From Corallium rubrum (taxonomy: Eukaryota > Cnidaria > Anthozoa > Scleralcyonacea > Coralliidae): a stretch of DNA of 64,000 nt. Position numbers and translations under genes: made by a program. The notes beneath the pieces are model-generated. The model had not been told where the DNA came from. It saw only the letters and a program-made list of their open reading frames with translations, and did not search any database. The DNA is taken from the NCBI GenBank assembly GCA_964035015.1, contig OZ036002.1, forward strand, positions 11,992,199 through 12,056,198, in the 5' to 3' direction. This document shows positions 41,466-53,224 of the stretch, in pieces (positions within the stretch are counted from its first letter, which is position 1; each line of letters opens with the position of its first letter).

Positions 41466-41589
41466 CCTAAGTAAAGAAAACTCTACTCGACCGCAGTAGA
41501 AATTTGAAGTAGCACCTGATATCAATATTCTCAACCTGAGTTCGCTGTCCCACAATAAATATCCCAACAACATACGATCAACAGTTAAG

Positions 41590-41665
41590 TCTCTCGACAT
41601 TTAATAAACTAGATTTCAGTTTCAAAATATCAAATGTAAGTACCATCATTGCGCCACCTGCTCCC
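41590..41665. repeat. Dispersed repeat TAAGTCTCTCGA (three copies)
   Basis: TAAGTCTCTCGACATTTAATAAACTAG is repeated with variations at 43853-43930 and 46086-46150. Confidence 0.7.
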
Positions 41666-41794
41666 AACGTGACCACGTACAGTAGTAGCTAGCTCGCATA
41701 GGTGTAGAGTCTTGTTTTTGTCCATGGGGGCTGAAGTGCAGAACAGGGCCTTTTTAAGAATTTTCTCGTGGGGAGCATTTACAAAAAGGGACTC

Positions 41795-41885
41795 TTCTAG
41801 GGGGGTCCGGGGGCATGACCCCCGGAAATTTTTGAAATTTAGAGTCTTGGAAATGCCATTTCCTGCATACTGAGGGGCGATTTTT
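41795..41885. repeat. Dispersed GGGGGTCCGGGGGCATG repeat (five copies)
   Basis: A block of type GGGGGTCCGGGGGCATGNCCCCCGGAAAATTTT plus AGAGTCT and GAAATGCCATTTCCTGCAT recurs at 44270-44350, 54015-54135 (inverted), 54995-55085 (inverted) and 59085-59175. The wider element runs outwards to GGCGGATACAGGATTTTTGC at 44135. Confidence 0.75.
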
Positions 41886-42144
41886 AAGAACACTGAAGGT
41901 CATGAAATGTCATAAAAACTAGTTAAAATACAACACATTTCAACAATTTTTCGATGTGTTTACTGGGTTGACTTATCACTGTATGTGGGTGCTTTTGACT
42001 GACAAGAATGAGGCTGTAACAGTTACTTTACCCTAACGAGTAACCTATAATTTGTCAATGGTGATTGATGAGTCAGTTGCTCCAGAGAGAGTTGAGAAAA
42101 CTCTCAGACAAACTCTCGCTTGCCAACTCTCATCAACTCTCATC

Positions 42145-42615
42145 CTCGTTTGACCGGACGGGGACGTTTGCCGGGACGGGACGTTTTTCATCCCAGGTTT
42201 ATATGAGAATGTTTTCAGGCGGGACAATTGCGACCGGGACGTTTCACAACACAGCTAGAAAGATGTAAAAACCACAGAATAACAGAGAAAAAAATAGAAT
42301 TTGACGTATTATAAGAGCTGCTGTCCTCCTACTAGCTGTTTTCACTCATTTGTATCGAATAAACAGCTTAATTAGAATCAAAATAAATACTCGAAACGGT
42401 ATCCGTCATATCGTCCCGGTTAGGCGAGACAGAGCATTTACGTGGCGAAAATTGTCCCACACAAGCCGGGATCCCGCTTTGCTGGGACGGGATGAAAAAC
42501 GTCCCGGCAAACATCTTTCCATATAAACGGAACGGGATAAATATGAGATATATACATGCATGGCGAGATCCCGGCAAACGTCCCGTCCCGCCTCCCAGGT
42601 AAACATCCCCTTAAT
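42145..42615. repeat. Partial copy of the GACGGGACG family
   Basis: GACGTTTGCCGGGACGGGAC, the CGAATAAACAGCTTAATTAG core and the right end GTAAACATCCCCTTAATGAC match the element at 44821-46074, but the left terminus is lost. Confidence 0.7.
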
Positions 42616-42619
42616 GACT

Positions 42620-44130
42620 AATCATGGCATAGTCAATCGAGATATGGTCTGGAAACTCAGCTAAAGTCTTTGGTCTATCTTTTTGTTCGCCTTTATGCAT
42701 TTTTGTGCACGGTGCACGGTCACTGAACACATTGTATTTTAGTATAATGAACGGATTGTCCAGTAGCAACGTTTCAGTTCAATGACTAAACCGTGCTATT
42801 TAAATATTAATAAACCTAATACAAAGGATGTGCACGGTGTCAGGTACGGTTCAACATAAAATCCCAGCTCATTATAGGCGCTTTGAAGTCTGCCGAGTTT
42901 CCAGACCACATATCGATTGACTATGATCATGGCGAGAAAAGAAAGACAATTAGGGAGCGGGGCGGTGGTGCAGCACTATACTAGTACCCAGTCTACCAAC
43001 AATACATTTTCACGGTTTCTTGACTCTGGGCTCCCCACTCAATCAATAATTTATTCTTTAAGGAAATATGACAAATAAATTGGTTTCCTTCGTCTGTTTG
43101 CTTGTTTGATATATAACGCTGTTTGTTGAGTGGACTTCGTCCATTTATCAAAATAGAGGCCTCATCTTCGTCTTCATCCATATTCATATATTTAAAAATA
43201 CAGCCATTTTCCGCGTAGATTTCCAAGCCGAGTGTTTATTTACAGTTTAAGAGACTGGTAACTAAACAAATGGCGGCCAATGTATCGAAACTACGAGAAA
43301 TACACTGAAGACAAGAAATGGAAATATGCTGTCTAGTAGACGATGAATTGCACCCAAAATTATGCTCAGATTCCGGAGAAAGGCCTACTAATAATACAAG
43401 TTTCGACACTGAAAAACGCAAAGATCACAAATACACAGAAAAAATTATGTATACAACCGAAGGAACTGCCTCTTGGGCAACTCGAATCAGATTGAAACCA
43501 GTTTGTAAACTAACTGAAAATGGATGTATTTCAATGACATGGGAAGGAAGGTCAGTGGTAATCACGATTTCTCCATATTTGTTCTTGTTGAGCATTCGGT
43601 CAAAATTCGTTTGCGAAAAACGCATTGTTCAGAACATAAAAACAGGTTTGCCAATGATATTTCATTGACTGATACTCTACTTTGCTTGCATCAGATTGAA
43701 ATGATGGCTTTTTTCAAATATCTGGAGACATATTAAGACATTTCGTTATTCTCCTTATGTAATTACTATTGGGTTCGCGTGAGATTTGTGTTGGAATTTT
43801 TTCTAAGTATACTTGCCCAACGCGCGTGCGCGGTCATTCATTTCTCGCCATGTTAAGTCTCTCGATATTAAAGAAACTAGATTTTAGTTTCGAAATATCA
43901 CATATAACTACCATCATTCCACGACCTGCATCCAACTTCACAGCATGGTTCTCAATAGGCAGCCCGCAGGCTAAATCTGTCCCGCGCGGAAACATTTCAA
44001 TGCGAAACTTATTTATAGTACATATCGTCACCTGGAGTTTCTCTTATCCGGTATGGTTCGTTGGAGTAGCACCTAATACCATTACTCTCCACCTTTCGCT
44101 GTTCCATAATAATTATTCCAACAACATAAC
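42620..44130. other. POLR2I downstream intron sequence without recognised exon
   Basis: Part of intron 4 of POLR2I. Two modest frames (42993-43226 minus, 43318-43668 plus) have no family resemblance and lack a supporting structure, so they are not called. Confidence 0.35.
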
Positions 44131-44820
44131 AGTGGCGGATACAGGATTTTTGCAAGGGGGGTGACTATAAGGTGCTCAGTTGTTTCTTTCAGAATATTTA
44201 ACAAGGGCGTGGGGCAAAACAGGCAATACTTACTACGTGGGGGCAGGGTGGCGCCGAAGATGCGACAAACTTCCAGGGGGTCCGGGGGCATGCTCCCCCG
44301 GAAAAATTTTGAATTTTAGAGTCTCTGAAATAGCATTTCCTGCATTTTGAGGGGGTTTGAAAGAGTTTTGAAGGATATAAATTACCAAACAAAATACCCA
44401 AATATATGAATACACCATATGTCGTCATCGTCGTGGACTCATGGGGATATGTTTTATACGTTTATGTTCCAAAATTACTATGTATATTCAGATTTCAGAT
44501 TGAGATTGTATACAATACGTCTATATAATCGTGATTCTTACTGTTTTAAAATTGGGGTTTCAAATTTACAAGATATTAGCGTATCATAATGTCCAATCTT
44601 ATTGTAAAGGAGAGGCCATAGCTACGGCCTGTATCAATAAGCATTGTTATACAATATAATTTATGCACGTTTTACACACGAGTAACTGTTGTGATTTGTA
44701 TAAACAGCTGCTAGTCTATCGCTGTATAATCCTGTATTGGTTGGGGCAGGGAAGGGGGGTGACTAGTCACCCAGTCACACACCCCCCCCTGTATCCGTCC
44801 CTGCATAAGATGAAGAGTTA

Positions 44821-46074
44821 GGGGCTGTTTATACGGAAGGCTGGACGGGACGCTTGCCGGGACGGGACGTTTTTCATCCCGGGTTTATATCAGAATGTTT
44901 TCAGGCGGGACAATTGCGACCGGAACGTTTCCCAACGTTTCCCAACACAGCTAGAAAGTTGTAAAAACCACAGAATAACAGAGAAATCAATAGAATTTGA
45001 CCTATTATAAGAGCTGCTGTCCTCCTACTAGCCGTTTTCACTCATTTGTCATTTGTATCGAATAAACAGCTTAATTAGAATCAAAATAAATACTCGAAAC
45101 GGTATCCGTCATATCGTCCCGGTTAGGCGGGACAGAGCATTTACATGGCGAAAATTGTCCCACACAAGCCGGGATCCCGCTTTGCCGGGACGGGACGAAA
45201 AACGTCCCGGCAAATATTTATATCTTATTAGATGTTTTGATGTGTAGTATCGCAGTGTATTTTTACGAGTTGTGCCGTATTTCAACGAGCCCGCAGGGCG
45301 AGTCAAAATACAAACAACGAGTAAAAATATACAGTGATACTACACACCAAAACATCTTATAAGAGATTTATTATACAACTGCTCTGATCAACAAATTTTT
45401 ATGGAAAAAGAAAACTCTAAAAAGGCCAGAGAAGTAGCGTGACTTGCACCAGGACAAAATAATAAGCATAGACGAAGTAGTTCCCGAGTGATAAATTTGA
45501 TTGGCTAACAAAATCTGTCAAACCGGTTTTCTACTATCCAAATAACTAACTATCCAAATATCGCTGTATATTTGTACTCATTTTTAGCGTTATTTGGACA
45601 GTTTTTAAAGTGCCTATCTCATGGTTGGGGACTTTGAATATTTGTAATCTTTAGATTGTTCTGAGAAAAATTGTAATATATCTTGTCAGACGAAAATTTC
45701 ATCTTCATGGGCTTTTTCGCTGTTAAAGGTTCCGGAAGTGATGTCATTTTGACGTCAAAGCAGGAATATGTGTGTATTAAACCCTATTTCTAAATCCCTG
45801 CTTTGACATCACTTCCGGAACCTTTAACAGCGAAAAAGCCCATGAAGATGAAATTTTCGTCTGACAAGATATATTACAATTTTTCTCAGAACAATCTAAA
45901 GATTACAAATATTCAAAGTCCCCAACCATGAGATAGGCACTTTAATGTAGTTGTATAATAACTTTCCACATAAACGGAACGGGATAAATATGAGTGATAT
46001 ACATGCATGGCGAGATCCCGTTTAACGTCCTGTCCCGGCAAACGTCCCGTCCCGCCTTCCATGTAAACAGCCCC
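44821..46074. mobile_element. TTA-flanked element (Harbinger-like) hosting two nested insertions
   Basis: Ends GGGGCTGTTTATACGGAAGG and CCTTCCATGTAAACAGCCCC are inverted and flanked by TTA (44818-44820 and 46075-46077). Inside are an insertion of the ATCTTATTAGATGTTTTG repeat (about 45219-45958) and, within that, a palindrome. Confidence 0.82.
45609..45941. mobile_element. 333-bp near-perfect palindrome flanked by TTAA
   Basis: Arms of about 150 bp run from AGTGCCTATCTCATGGTTGG to the inverse, around a short centre near 45770. TTAA lies at 45605-45608 and 45942-45945. The empty site is visible in the related repeat at 38938 (CAGTTTTTAATGCA), which proves insertion with TTAA duplication. Confidence 0.93.
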
Positions 46075-46329
46075 TTAATGACTAATTAAGTCTCTCGATA
46101 TTAAAGAAACTAGATTTTAGTTTCGAAATATCATATATAACTATATATCATATATAACCATATATAACTGCGGCCCGCAGGCTAAATCTGTCCCGCGCGG
46201 AAACATTTCAATGCGGAACTTATTTATAGTACATATCGTCCCCTGGCGCGAACTGCGTATATATTCAACTTTTAACACGAGAGAGAAAGAGAGCAATGAA
46301 AGAAAATCCCAAACAAACAGTTTTATTAA

Positions 46330-46861
46330 AGGGCAATGGCAATAAAAAATAAGTTTGTCTCATTTAAAAGAACTCGTCAAATGGTATAAGAAGACCTTTT
46401 ACAATTTTTCCGTATCTGTTTTGGTTTTGGAAATATTTCGACCAAAGACAGCGTGCTGTCCGCCATCTTGTTGTAATATTGGGTCTAATTAACTAGGAAA
46501 TGGGTGACGTCACAACCAGGGTAAACCTGATGAAACTACTCCGTGGGTGACCAGATTTCCACGGAAGGCTTTTTAAATGCTGTGGGTCAATTTAAAATGG
46601 AAATAGCGCAACAACAAAAATCAAGTTTCTACCTCATAATGTCATAAGGTTGGCAAGATAAAAATTTTCACTTTACCCTGTTTATGTCGTCATGCATAAT
46701 TTGCATATCGAAAATAATTCCAAGATGGCGGACAGCACGCTGTCTTTAGTCAAAATATTTCCAAAACCAAAACAGATACGGAAAAATTGTAAAATGTCTT
46801 CTTATACCATTTGACGAGTTCTTTCAAATGAGACAAACCTATTTTTTATTGCCAATGTCCT
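46330..46861. mobile_element. TTAA-flanked foldback MITE (copy of 20811-21293)
   Basis: AGGGCAATGGCAATAAAAAA and TTTTTATTGCCAATGTCCT are inverted ends flanked by TTAA (46326-46329 and 46862-46865). The interior matches the copy at 20811. Confidence 0.85.
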
Positions 46862-46866
46862 TTAAA

Positions 46867-47869
46867 GCCATTTGCACGATAACGTGGATGGCGTTGGGTG
46901 ACTACAACTACCAGAATGCTTTGCCAGTAGGGCTTCGCCTAAAAGGGATGACTCAAAAGGACCCGTCCAGTCCTTTCGCGGCTTTTCCAAAATATGTCGT
47001 CAAATTTGTTTTTTCCAAATTTGTCGTCGAGTTTCAGTGTCTCAAGATTTTAGCAATCTTTTTGATACCCTTACCACAACATAAACCCTAAAGGCCCGTT
47101 TAAACGGATCCAACATTGTCCAACATTGTTGGTCCAACAATGTTGGACCATTCCAACAATGTTGGCCAACATGTTCAAACGGATGCAACAACATCCAACA
47201 CAAGTTCTATTAATTAAAATCGAAACTGATCAGGGGATCGGAGTTTACCTATAATCCTTCGCCTATAATCCTTGACTTAATTGCCTTTGATAGACCAGTC
47301 TTCTTTTTTTTACTTGAAGTAGCTTTTGCTATCTCATCTTCCTCGGAATTCTCGACATTTTTATTCTTATTATTCAGAGGAGTTTTAGCGAGGGGTTCCT
47401 CACGTTCCTGCGTCAAACTCTCGAACAAACTCTCGTCACTCTCGCATTCCGCCATCTTGAATGTTTTTACCTCGTCAAATGACTCAAATCTCCACGGAAA
47501 CGATGTCGATGAACTCGTTTTCCGTCAAATGTTGGACGATGTTGGATGAAAAGTTTGAACGGAATCAAACTTGATCCAACATTATCCAACATGGTGTTCA
47601 AACGAATCCAACATGTTACATTCAACATTGTTGGATGATGTTGGACCAACATGTTGGATCCGTTTAAACAGGCCTTAACCCTAATCAGAAATCTGGTTTA
47701 CCACCTAACTTTATGGGAAAACATATTTATCGACATATTTTGGAAAAGCCGCGAAAGGACTGGACGGGTCCCTTTGAGTCATCCGTTTTAGGCGAAACCC
47801 TAGAATACTGGCAAAGCATTCTGGTAGTTGCAGTCACCCAACGCCATCTCTCGTCATCGTGCAAATGGT
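46867..47869. mobile_element. Foldback element with about 140-bp arms, split by a nested insertion
   Basis: GCCATTTGCACGATAACG through TTTTCCAAAATATGTCG (46867-47007) is repeated inverted at 47731-47869. The two arms are separated by a TAA-flanked element. Confidence 0.85.
47092..47675. mobile_element. Harbinger-like element with TAA duplication and a residual exon
   Basis: Ends AGGCCCGTTTAAACGGATCC and GGATCCGTTTAAACAGGCCT are inverted and flanked by TAA (47089-47091 and 47676-47678). Subterminal CCAACATTGTTGG motifs repeat in both arms. A minus-strand 68-residue frame (47249-47455) starts MAECESDESLFESLTQE in a good context and is followed by a GTAAAC donor-like site. It may be the first exon left over from a longer parent element. 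Confidence 0.8.
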
Positions 47870-47904
47870 CTATTATTAAGACAATGCATCATGTCAGAAC
47901 CTAC

Positions 47905-47979
47905 CTTGGACATTGATGTTCGTGTGTTCTTGGTAAAGTGGGGTCTGCAATGACATCTGCAACAATTTGCGTTAACTCA
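47905..47979 (-). CDS. POLR2I: RNA polymerase II subunit RPB9, exon 4
   Basis: The exon lies between acceptor CATATGTTTGTAG and donor CCAAG/GTAGG. It encodes residues 69-92, ELTQIVADVIADPTLPR then HEHQCP, the conserved linker between the two zinc ribbons, with Cys 91 opening the second. It begins with the last base of a split Asn codon and ends with two bases of an Arg codon, matching exons 3 and 5. The nested foldback stack at 46866-47870 ends about 35 bp away. Confidence 0.93.
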
Positions 47980-47999
47980 CTACAAACATATGCAAAAAC

Positions 48000-48905
48000 A
48001 GCAATTAACTTCACCATTACAATGATTATACATGTACCACAGTCCACTGATCTCTGTACTAACTGGATGGCGGGAACGATCTACCGGTTGACCCCACTGA
48101 CAGCCACGTTGGTTCACCCAAAAGAACGAAAACAACATGAACTAAATAAAATTAATTTGCTTCGATCGAAGACTGCAGTATTCCACCAGGTTGGTCCGGA
48201 TACCTAGCCCGAGTTTCAAAGTTGGTTTTGCAATGATTACACAATTTCTGGTGCTTAAAATCCTGGCTGAATTCGAGATTTCGGCCATTTCACTCCCCCA
48301 ACTCCTGACCTTGGCGTCCATCTTGTATTAAGACAATAATTAGATTTTATAATATATACATAACAAATTTACTGCATTTTGATTGGTTGAGAGTATCTTT
48401 TGGGTGCGCAAGGCGATTTGTTCCAGACCGTCCATCCAGTTAGTATAGAGATCAGTGACCACAGTCACTACAGGCTTGTGGGCAGTGGCGGCGGAAGATG
48501 TTTTATATTGGAGTAGCTAATCCGTCGATAGAATGATAAAGTGTATCCCCTCCCCCCCCCCCCCCTCAGCAAATGTTAGGCCTTTTTTAGAAATATTTGT
48601 TAGGCCCTTCTTAGAAATATTGGAGGGGCTATATCCCCCCTAGCCACCCCGTTCCGCCGTCCTTGCTAGTGGGTACCAACAAAGAAATCAATAACAGTAA
48701 TATTCTCAGACCCACGCGCTAATGCGTCAAGTGGCTATGGGAATCTCTGCAAATGTGAGCGTCTGATTGGCTTTAAGAAACAATGAAAAGAATTCAAACA
48801 AATTCAACAAAATAAGAATTTCACAATGTACACTCTGTTTGCCATAAACGTACGTTTGATATAATTTGACAAATCAAATAACAGCAATACACCACATTTG
48901 AATTC
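48000..48905. other. POLR2I intron 3, low-information part
   Basis: No exon seen. A C-rich run (48547-48566) and a TTAGGCCNTTNTTAGAAATATT direct repeat (48575-48625) belong to a repeat ending GCCACCCCGTTCCGCCGTCC, the inverse of GGCGGCGGAAG at 48488. Confidence 0.4.
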
Positions 48906-48911
48906 GAAAAT

Positions 48912-49063
48912 ATATATATGTTATTTACCGGCTGGGAGGTCCGTATAGAGAAATATTTTCCGAGGTCTCAAAAACTGCCCGAGGCCGCAGGCCGAGGGTC
49001 GTTTTTGAGACCGAGGGAAATATTTCTCTATACGGACCGACCAAAACGGTAAATAACATATTT
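48912..49063. repeat. Hairpin with about 65-bp arms
   Basis: TATGTTATTTACCGG...GGTCCGTATAGAGAAATATTT pairs with AAATATTTCTCTATACGGACC...CGGTAAATAACATA. The loop carries GAGGCCGCAGGCCGAGGG. Confidence 0.85.
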
Positions 49064-50062
49064 ATTTTTTTTATTACTAATCGTACGATTTATAATTTAC
49101 ATAATTAGGTAAATTAACATAATTAAATTGCGTAATCGAGATGACATTCGCGTGATATTCAAAAGTCCAAAGTTTATCGTTCGACAGTAAACAACTGCCG
49201 ACATGCAGTCTGACAGGGAAGCTTGGAACGTCTTTTGTGATTAAAAAACAGTCAAAACTTGAAGATCTAGTTACGAAGGGAAGTCAGAATGCAGTCCTAG
49301 TGTTTTTAAAGTTTAGTTGATGAAGATTATTCGTCCTTCTTCTTCGTTGCTTGCTCGTTTTTGGCTGTTCGCTTGGAAAATCGCTTTCAATACTCGGCTG
49401 ACTGCATGGAAATTGAAAGTGGATCGTTCGAGTTTGAAGACGAAAATGCTTGTAAGAAGCCATTTGAAACTTTTTTCAAAGACATGACACGATGAGGTTG
49501 GCATGTAGAAAATATTTGACTAAAGGGTAAGGACTTGTAGCGGTTTTGTTGAGTATAGTTGGACAACAGAAGAATGACCGTTTAGTATCAAAAGGTTTCA
49601 GCTTTTCTGTCCTCTCGTGGTATGTTTTTTTTTAAATATATACTTCTATATAGTTTCATTTAGTGTTTCAAAATACTGTGTTCACAAGTTTATGTATGTT
49701 TTGCCTATTGTTTTAAACTGTTTTCATACGTCGTTGAGCAATAATACTTTAAAACTTTATAAATGTCGCTCGCTGAAATTTTGCTTTTCACAGCATTCTC
49801 GCTTTCTTTTAAAATTCGCTGTTTTCACACGACGTTGTCAAAGCCATTTGGATAATAAAACTCATTTGCATCCCCGTAGCTCTCTGTTGAATATATTTTT
49901 TCTGTGGCAAGCGAAATAGTTATGAAAATCCATCAATTTTACGGCCTATAAAACACATTAAAAAAATTATCTCGAGCGGTCCGTACGGGCTCATACGGAC
50001 CGCTCGTTAACCAATCAGAAAGCAGGATTTGGTAGGATACGGACCGAAAAAAAATAAATAGC

Positions 50063-50205
50063 GGATATTACACGGTGGTGCGAAGATATGAATTTTATCT
50101 TCAAGTGGTGAAAACAATATTTTACGAATGAGCGTAGCGAATGAGTAAAATATCGTTTTTAACACGAGAAGATAAAATTCATATCTTCAAGCCAGCGTGT
50201 AATTT
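50063..50205. repeat. Hairpin with about 60-bp arms
   Basis: GATATTACACGGTGG and AAGATATGAATTTTATCTTC pair with GAAGATAAAATTCATATCTT and CCAGCGTGTAATTTTC. The loop contains GAGCGTAGCGAATGAG. Confidence 0.85.
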
Positions 50206-50344
50206 TCTTTTTATTATATAGATTCAATGCAAAAAGAGGTAAAATTCTTAATGACGTCATCAATATCTTCACTAGTGAGGATATGGAAAATACGACACTG
50301 CATATTTTCCAATAAAACACTCGCATCTATATAATAAAATACTA

Positions 50345-50713
50345 ACTCATATTTCTCATATTGCGATCGTCTCTCAAAACAACAGCCTTGAATCCCAAAT
50401 TCTTAAGTTTCGCCAGTTGGTCTTCCAATGAGTGCATTTAAAGGTGAGATGAACAAAACAACCCTTTCTTCCCAGGCTGCGCTGATGTTGTTCGTTTTGG
50501 ATTGTAGAAAGTCAAACACCAGGGGAAGAAGTTGATAAATAATGAATTAGCCAAATCCGCTTGGCAATACAGCTTTGAGATGTGTTCCACTCCGCGAACG
50601 ATGACTGTTATGGCATCTTTCTGTTTTCTCTTTAACACTAAACTAGATTGTCCCGTCTTTATTTCTAACGCATGGCTTCGTTTACCTCGCGATTCATGAT
50701 CGATACGACACAA
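50345..50713 (-). pseudogene. RecQ-like helicase pseudogene with broken Walker A
   Basis: On the minus strand LVLKRKQKDAITVIVRG corresponds to the RecQ motif 0 region. In another frame AVLPSGFG is followed by a stop where GKS should be, then IIYQLLPLVFDFLQSK and ERVVLFISPLNALIG (motif Ia). At the end LEDQLAKLKNLGFKAVVLR is in the first frame again. The alternating frames and the stop show a decayed copy of a RecQ-family gene fragment of about 120 codons. Confidence 0.85.
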
Positions 50714-51887
50714 TTTACACGAGATTTATACACGAAATTTGTTAAAAGGAGGGGAAATGACAAGCGTTACCATGAGTCTGGGCACGAGAGTTTGGAATGC
50801 GCCTGACGTCACTGCGTCGGGAATCTGACGCAGAGATCCAGGGTTTCCCAGAGCCTCGCGAGGTGTAGGAGCGCATGGGTCTGGGTACGAGAATGGGTTG
50901 GCCCAATCTCACAGCGAATCTCACAGGTCTCACGACATCAAGTAAAATCTTACAATGTTACGTGTGGTATCCCAAGGCCTCACAACGTAAGGCCTTACAA
51001 GTTCGATCTTACAATAGGGACATTAGGATTGACGTTTTTCGCTAACGCCTTACCGCAAACCGAAAAAAAAAAACACGTGATCAAGAGCCTGACGTTGCGT
51101 TTGCCGTAATTTCTTCACGTTTTCAACTGCAAGACCCACATCTCCAGGTAAGTCACTTTCCAAGTTTTTAAGTGTCAATTATTCACAATTCTTCGCGGTT
51201 AGCCAGAAATATATATAGTACACGTCAATCTTAAGGTCTATTCATTTTTTACCTCAAACGTCAAACCGCTAACCTCAAAGTACAGTCAGTAAATAAAATA
51301 AAGGTCAATCTTAAGGTCTTTAATGTAACATAAGATCTAACAACGAAACGTAAGGTCCCACAATGTAACATAATTTCTCACGTTACAGTTGCATTGCCTA
51401 AAAAAGGCACCACAGATGTGTAGCAAAAGTCTACAATGCCCATTAATGATTCCTTGCCAAAACAGGCCAAAACTAAACGTAAAAAAGTTCAATAGTGCAT
51501 GTATTTTCCAATCAAGCAAACTTCTTCATGAGTCACAACATAAATTTTTATAAAATAACATTTTGAAAACAAGCGCGGCGATTGGTTGAAAGCCGTGTTT
51601 CTATAACTTTTTATACAATAATTTGAAGAGTACGTGAGTTTTTATTGGTCGATAGCCATGATCTATAAAAGGACAGATGCACAGATTACGTCACTGACGT
51701 GGTCTGATTTCTCTAAACCAATCACGGATCTCACTGCAACATCATGAGCCAATGACGTTGCTTCATTTGTATAGATCATGGATCACGTCAGATGAAGTGA
51801 TTTATCTTTTTCAATGCCCCCAGAAATTCGCTGGGAAAATTTAATAATAAGTCCGTTGAAACATAATTTTTCTATTTTTTATTGTAT

Positions 51888-52076
51888 AAAACAAATAGAT
51901 TCCATTTTTTTGTTGTCTGTTCAGTTATAGATGCACAGAGGACGTCACAACGTGGTAAGAACATCAGTGACCCACTCGACTGCGTCTCGTGGGCCACTTT
52001 TTTGTTCTTACCACGTTGTGACGTCATCTGTGCATCTATAACTGAACAGACAACAGCAAAATGGAATCTATTTGTT
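51888..52076. repeat. Long hairpin, about 75-bp arms
   Basis: AACAAATAGATTCCATTTTT...CAGTTATAGATGCACAGAGG pairs with the inverse at 52017-52076. The loop includes CCACTCGACTGCGTCTCGTGG. Confidence 0.88.
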
Positions 52077-52257
52077 AAATGGAAACACGGCAAGGTCCAC
52101 GCCATTCAATACGCCATCATTACGGTGTAGGATACGCCATTATACGCCATCCAGTACGCCATCATACGCCATTATGAAGAGTAAGGAGAATTTACGCTTT
52201 GATGCAGTGATTATTTTTACGTTCTATACCTATTTTCGACAGGTTATTTTATAAAGG

Positions 52258-52428
52258 AAATAGAAAACATTTTTTTCGTGTTCCCATAGACTTATAGAAA
52301 CACTTGTGGAAGTTTGAGAGAACTCGAAATAGCGTTTCTCGTTCTACTATTTCTCGTTCTCCCAAACTTCCACTCGTGTTTCTATAACTCTATGGAAACA
52401 CGGAAAATGTTTTCTATTTCTTAAATAA
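52258..52428. repeat. Long hairpin, about 70-bp arms
   Basis: GAAATAGAAAACATTTTTTTCG and the inverse bound it, with GTTTCTATAACTC and ACTTATAGAAAC pairing further in. Confidence 0.85.
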
Positions 52429-52937
52429 TACATGGTATACATGTACATTAGTTAATAATATACATGACAAAATTACTGCATCCTGATTGGTCGAGAGGAG
52501 TGCAATTTCAATGTAATACACTGCAGAAAAGGTGTAATACAGTGCAGAAAAATGAAATACAGTGCAAATTTCAATGAGTATTAAGCATTCTGATTGGCTG
52601 GTAAACAACCGGAATCTACCGGAAAGCCAATGAAATGCCTATGCGGATTTTGAAGGATGGTTTTTCCTTCACGAGAAAATCCAATATGGCGACCAAAACA
52701 TAAAGTTGTCGAAGAACATTTCGATGAAATACAGAGTGAATTTTGCTTTAAGATTGTCATAAATGTTCCTACAAGAAGACTAGAAGAGGTTAGATGCCAT
52801 GAGTAAAACGTTTGACGTATTTAGTGAACAAAATGAAGCAGTTTTCAACCATTAAAGCTTCGAGAAGTGGAGCAATGAGTGGTATGTAACTTCGTAACTG
52901 GAAGAACATTTTGTCTAACATTTTCATGTATATTATT

Positions 52938-53105
52938 AATAAGTAATAGCATGGTTTCGAGTGCAATTTTGAAAAAACACGCACTCGTGAGTTTTTCAAA
53001 GACCTCAGATAGCACTCGTCCTTCGGACTCGTGCAATTTTGATAGTCTTTGAAAAACTCACTTGTGCACGTTTTTTCCAAATTGCACTCGAAACCATGCT
53101 ATTAC
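52938..53105. repeat. Long hairpin next to POLR2I exon 3
   Basis: AATAGCATGGTTTCGAGTGC pairs with GCACTCGAAACCATGCTATT. The loop carries CACTCGTCCTTCGGACTCGTG. It ends about 45 bp from the donor site of exon 3. Confidence 0.88.
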
Positions 53106-53150
53106 CTATACAAAACAAGAGTACAAGATAAGAAATATAAGAACACATAC

Positions 53151-53224
53151 TTTACTTCGTGCATAATTTTGTTCACATAGATACAGCTGTTGTCTGCTCT
53201 TTCCTGGTAATCACAATTGCGACA
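53151..53224 (-). CDS. POLR2I: RNA polymerase II subunit RPB9, exon 3
   Basis: The exon lies between acceptor TTTTCTTCCAG and donor GTATGTG. It encodes [19 protein letters not shown] through IMHEV, residues 44-67 plus part of 68. Cys 44 and Cys 47 close the first zinc ribbon, and CRNCDY....[10 protein letters not shown] is a near-exact RPB9 signature. An alternative donor four codons earlier (GTAAAG) would break the phase with exon 4. Confidence 0.97.

Noticed and set aside
42993..43668. Two modest open frames on opposite strands
   Set aside because: No motif, no splice support and no family resemblance.
51130..51160. Plus-strand splice donor after a possible exon (CTCCAG/GTAAGT)
   Set aside because: No coding frame or partner exon could be found, and the surroundings are repetitive.
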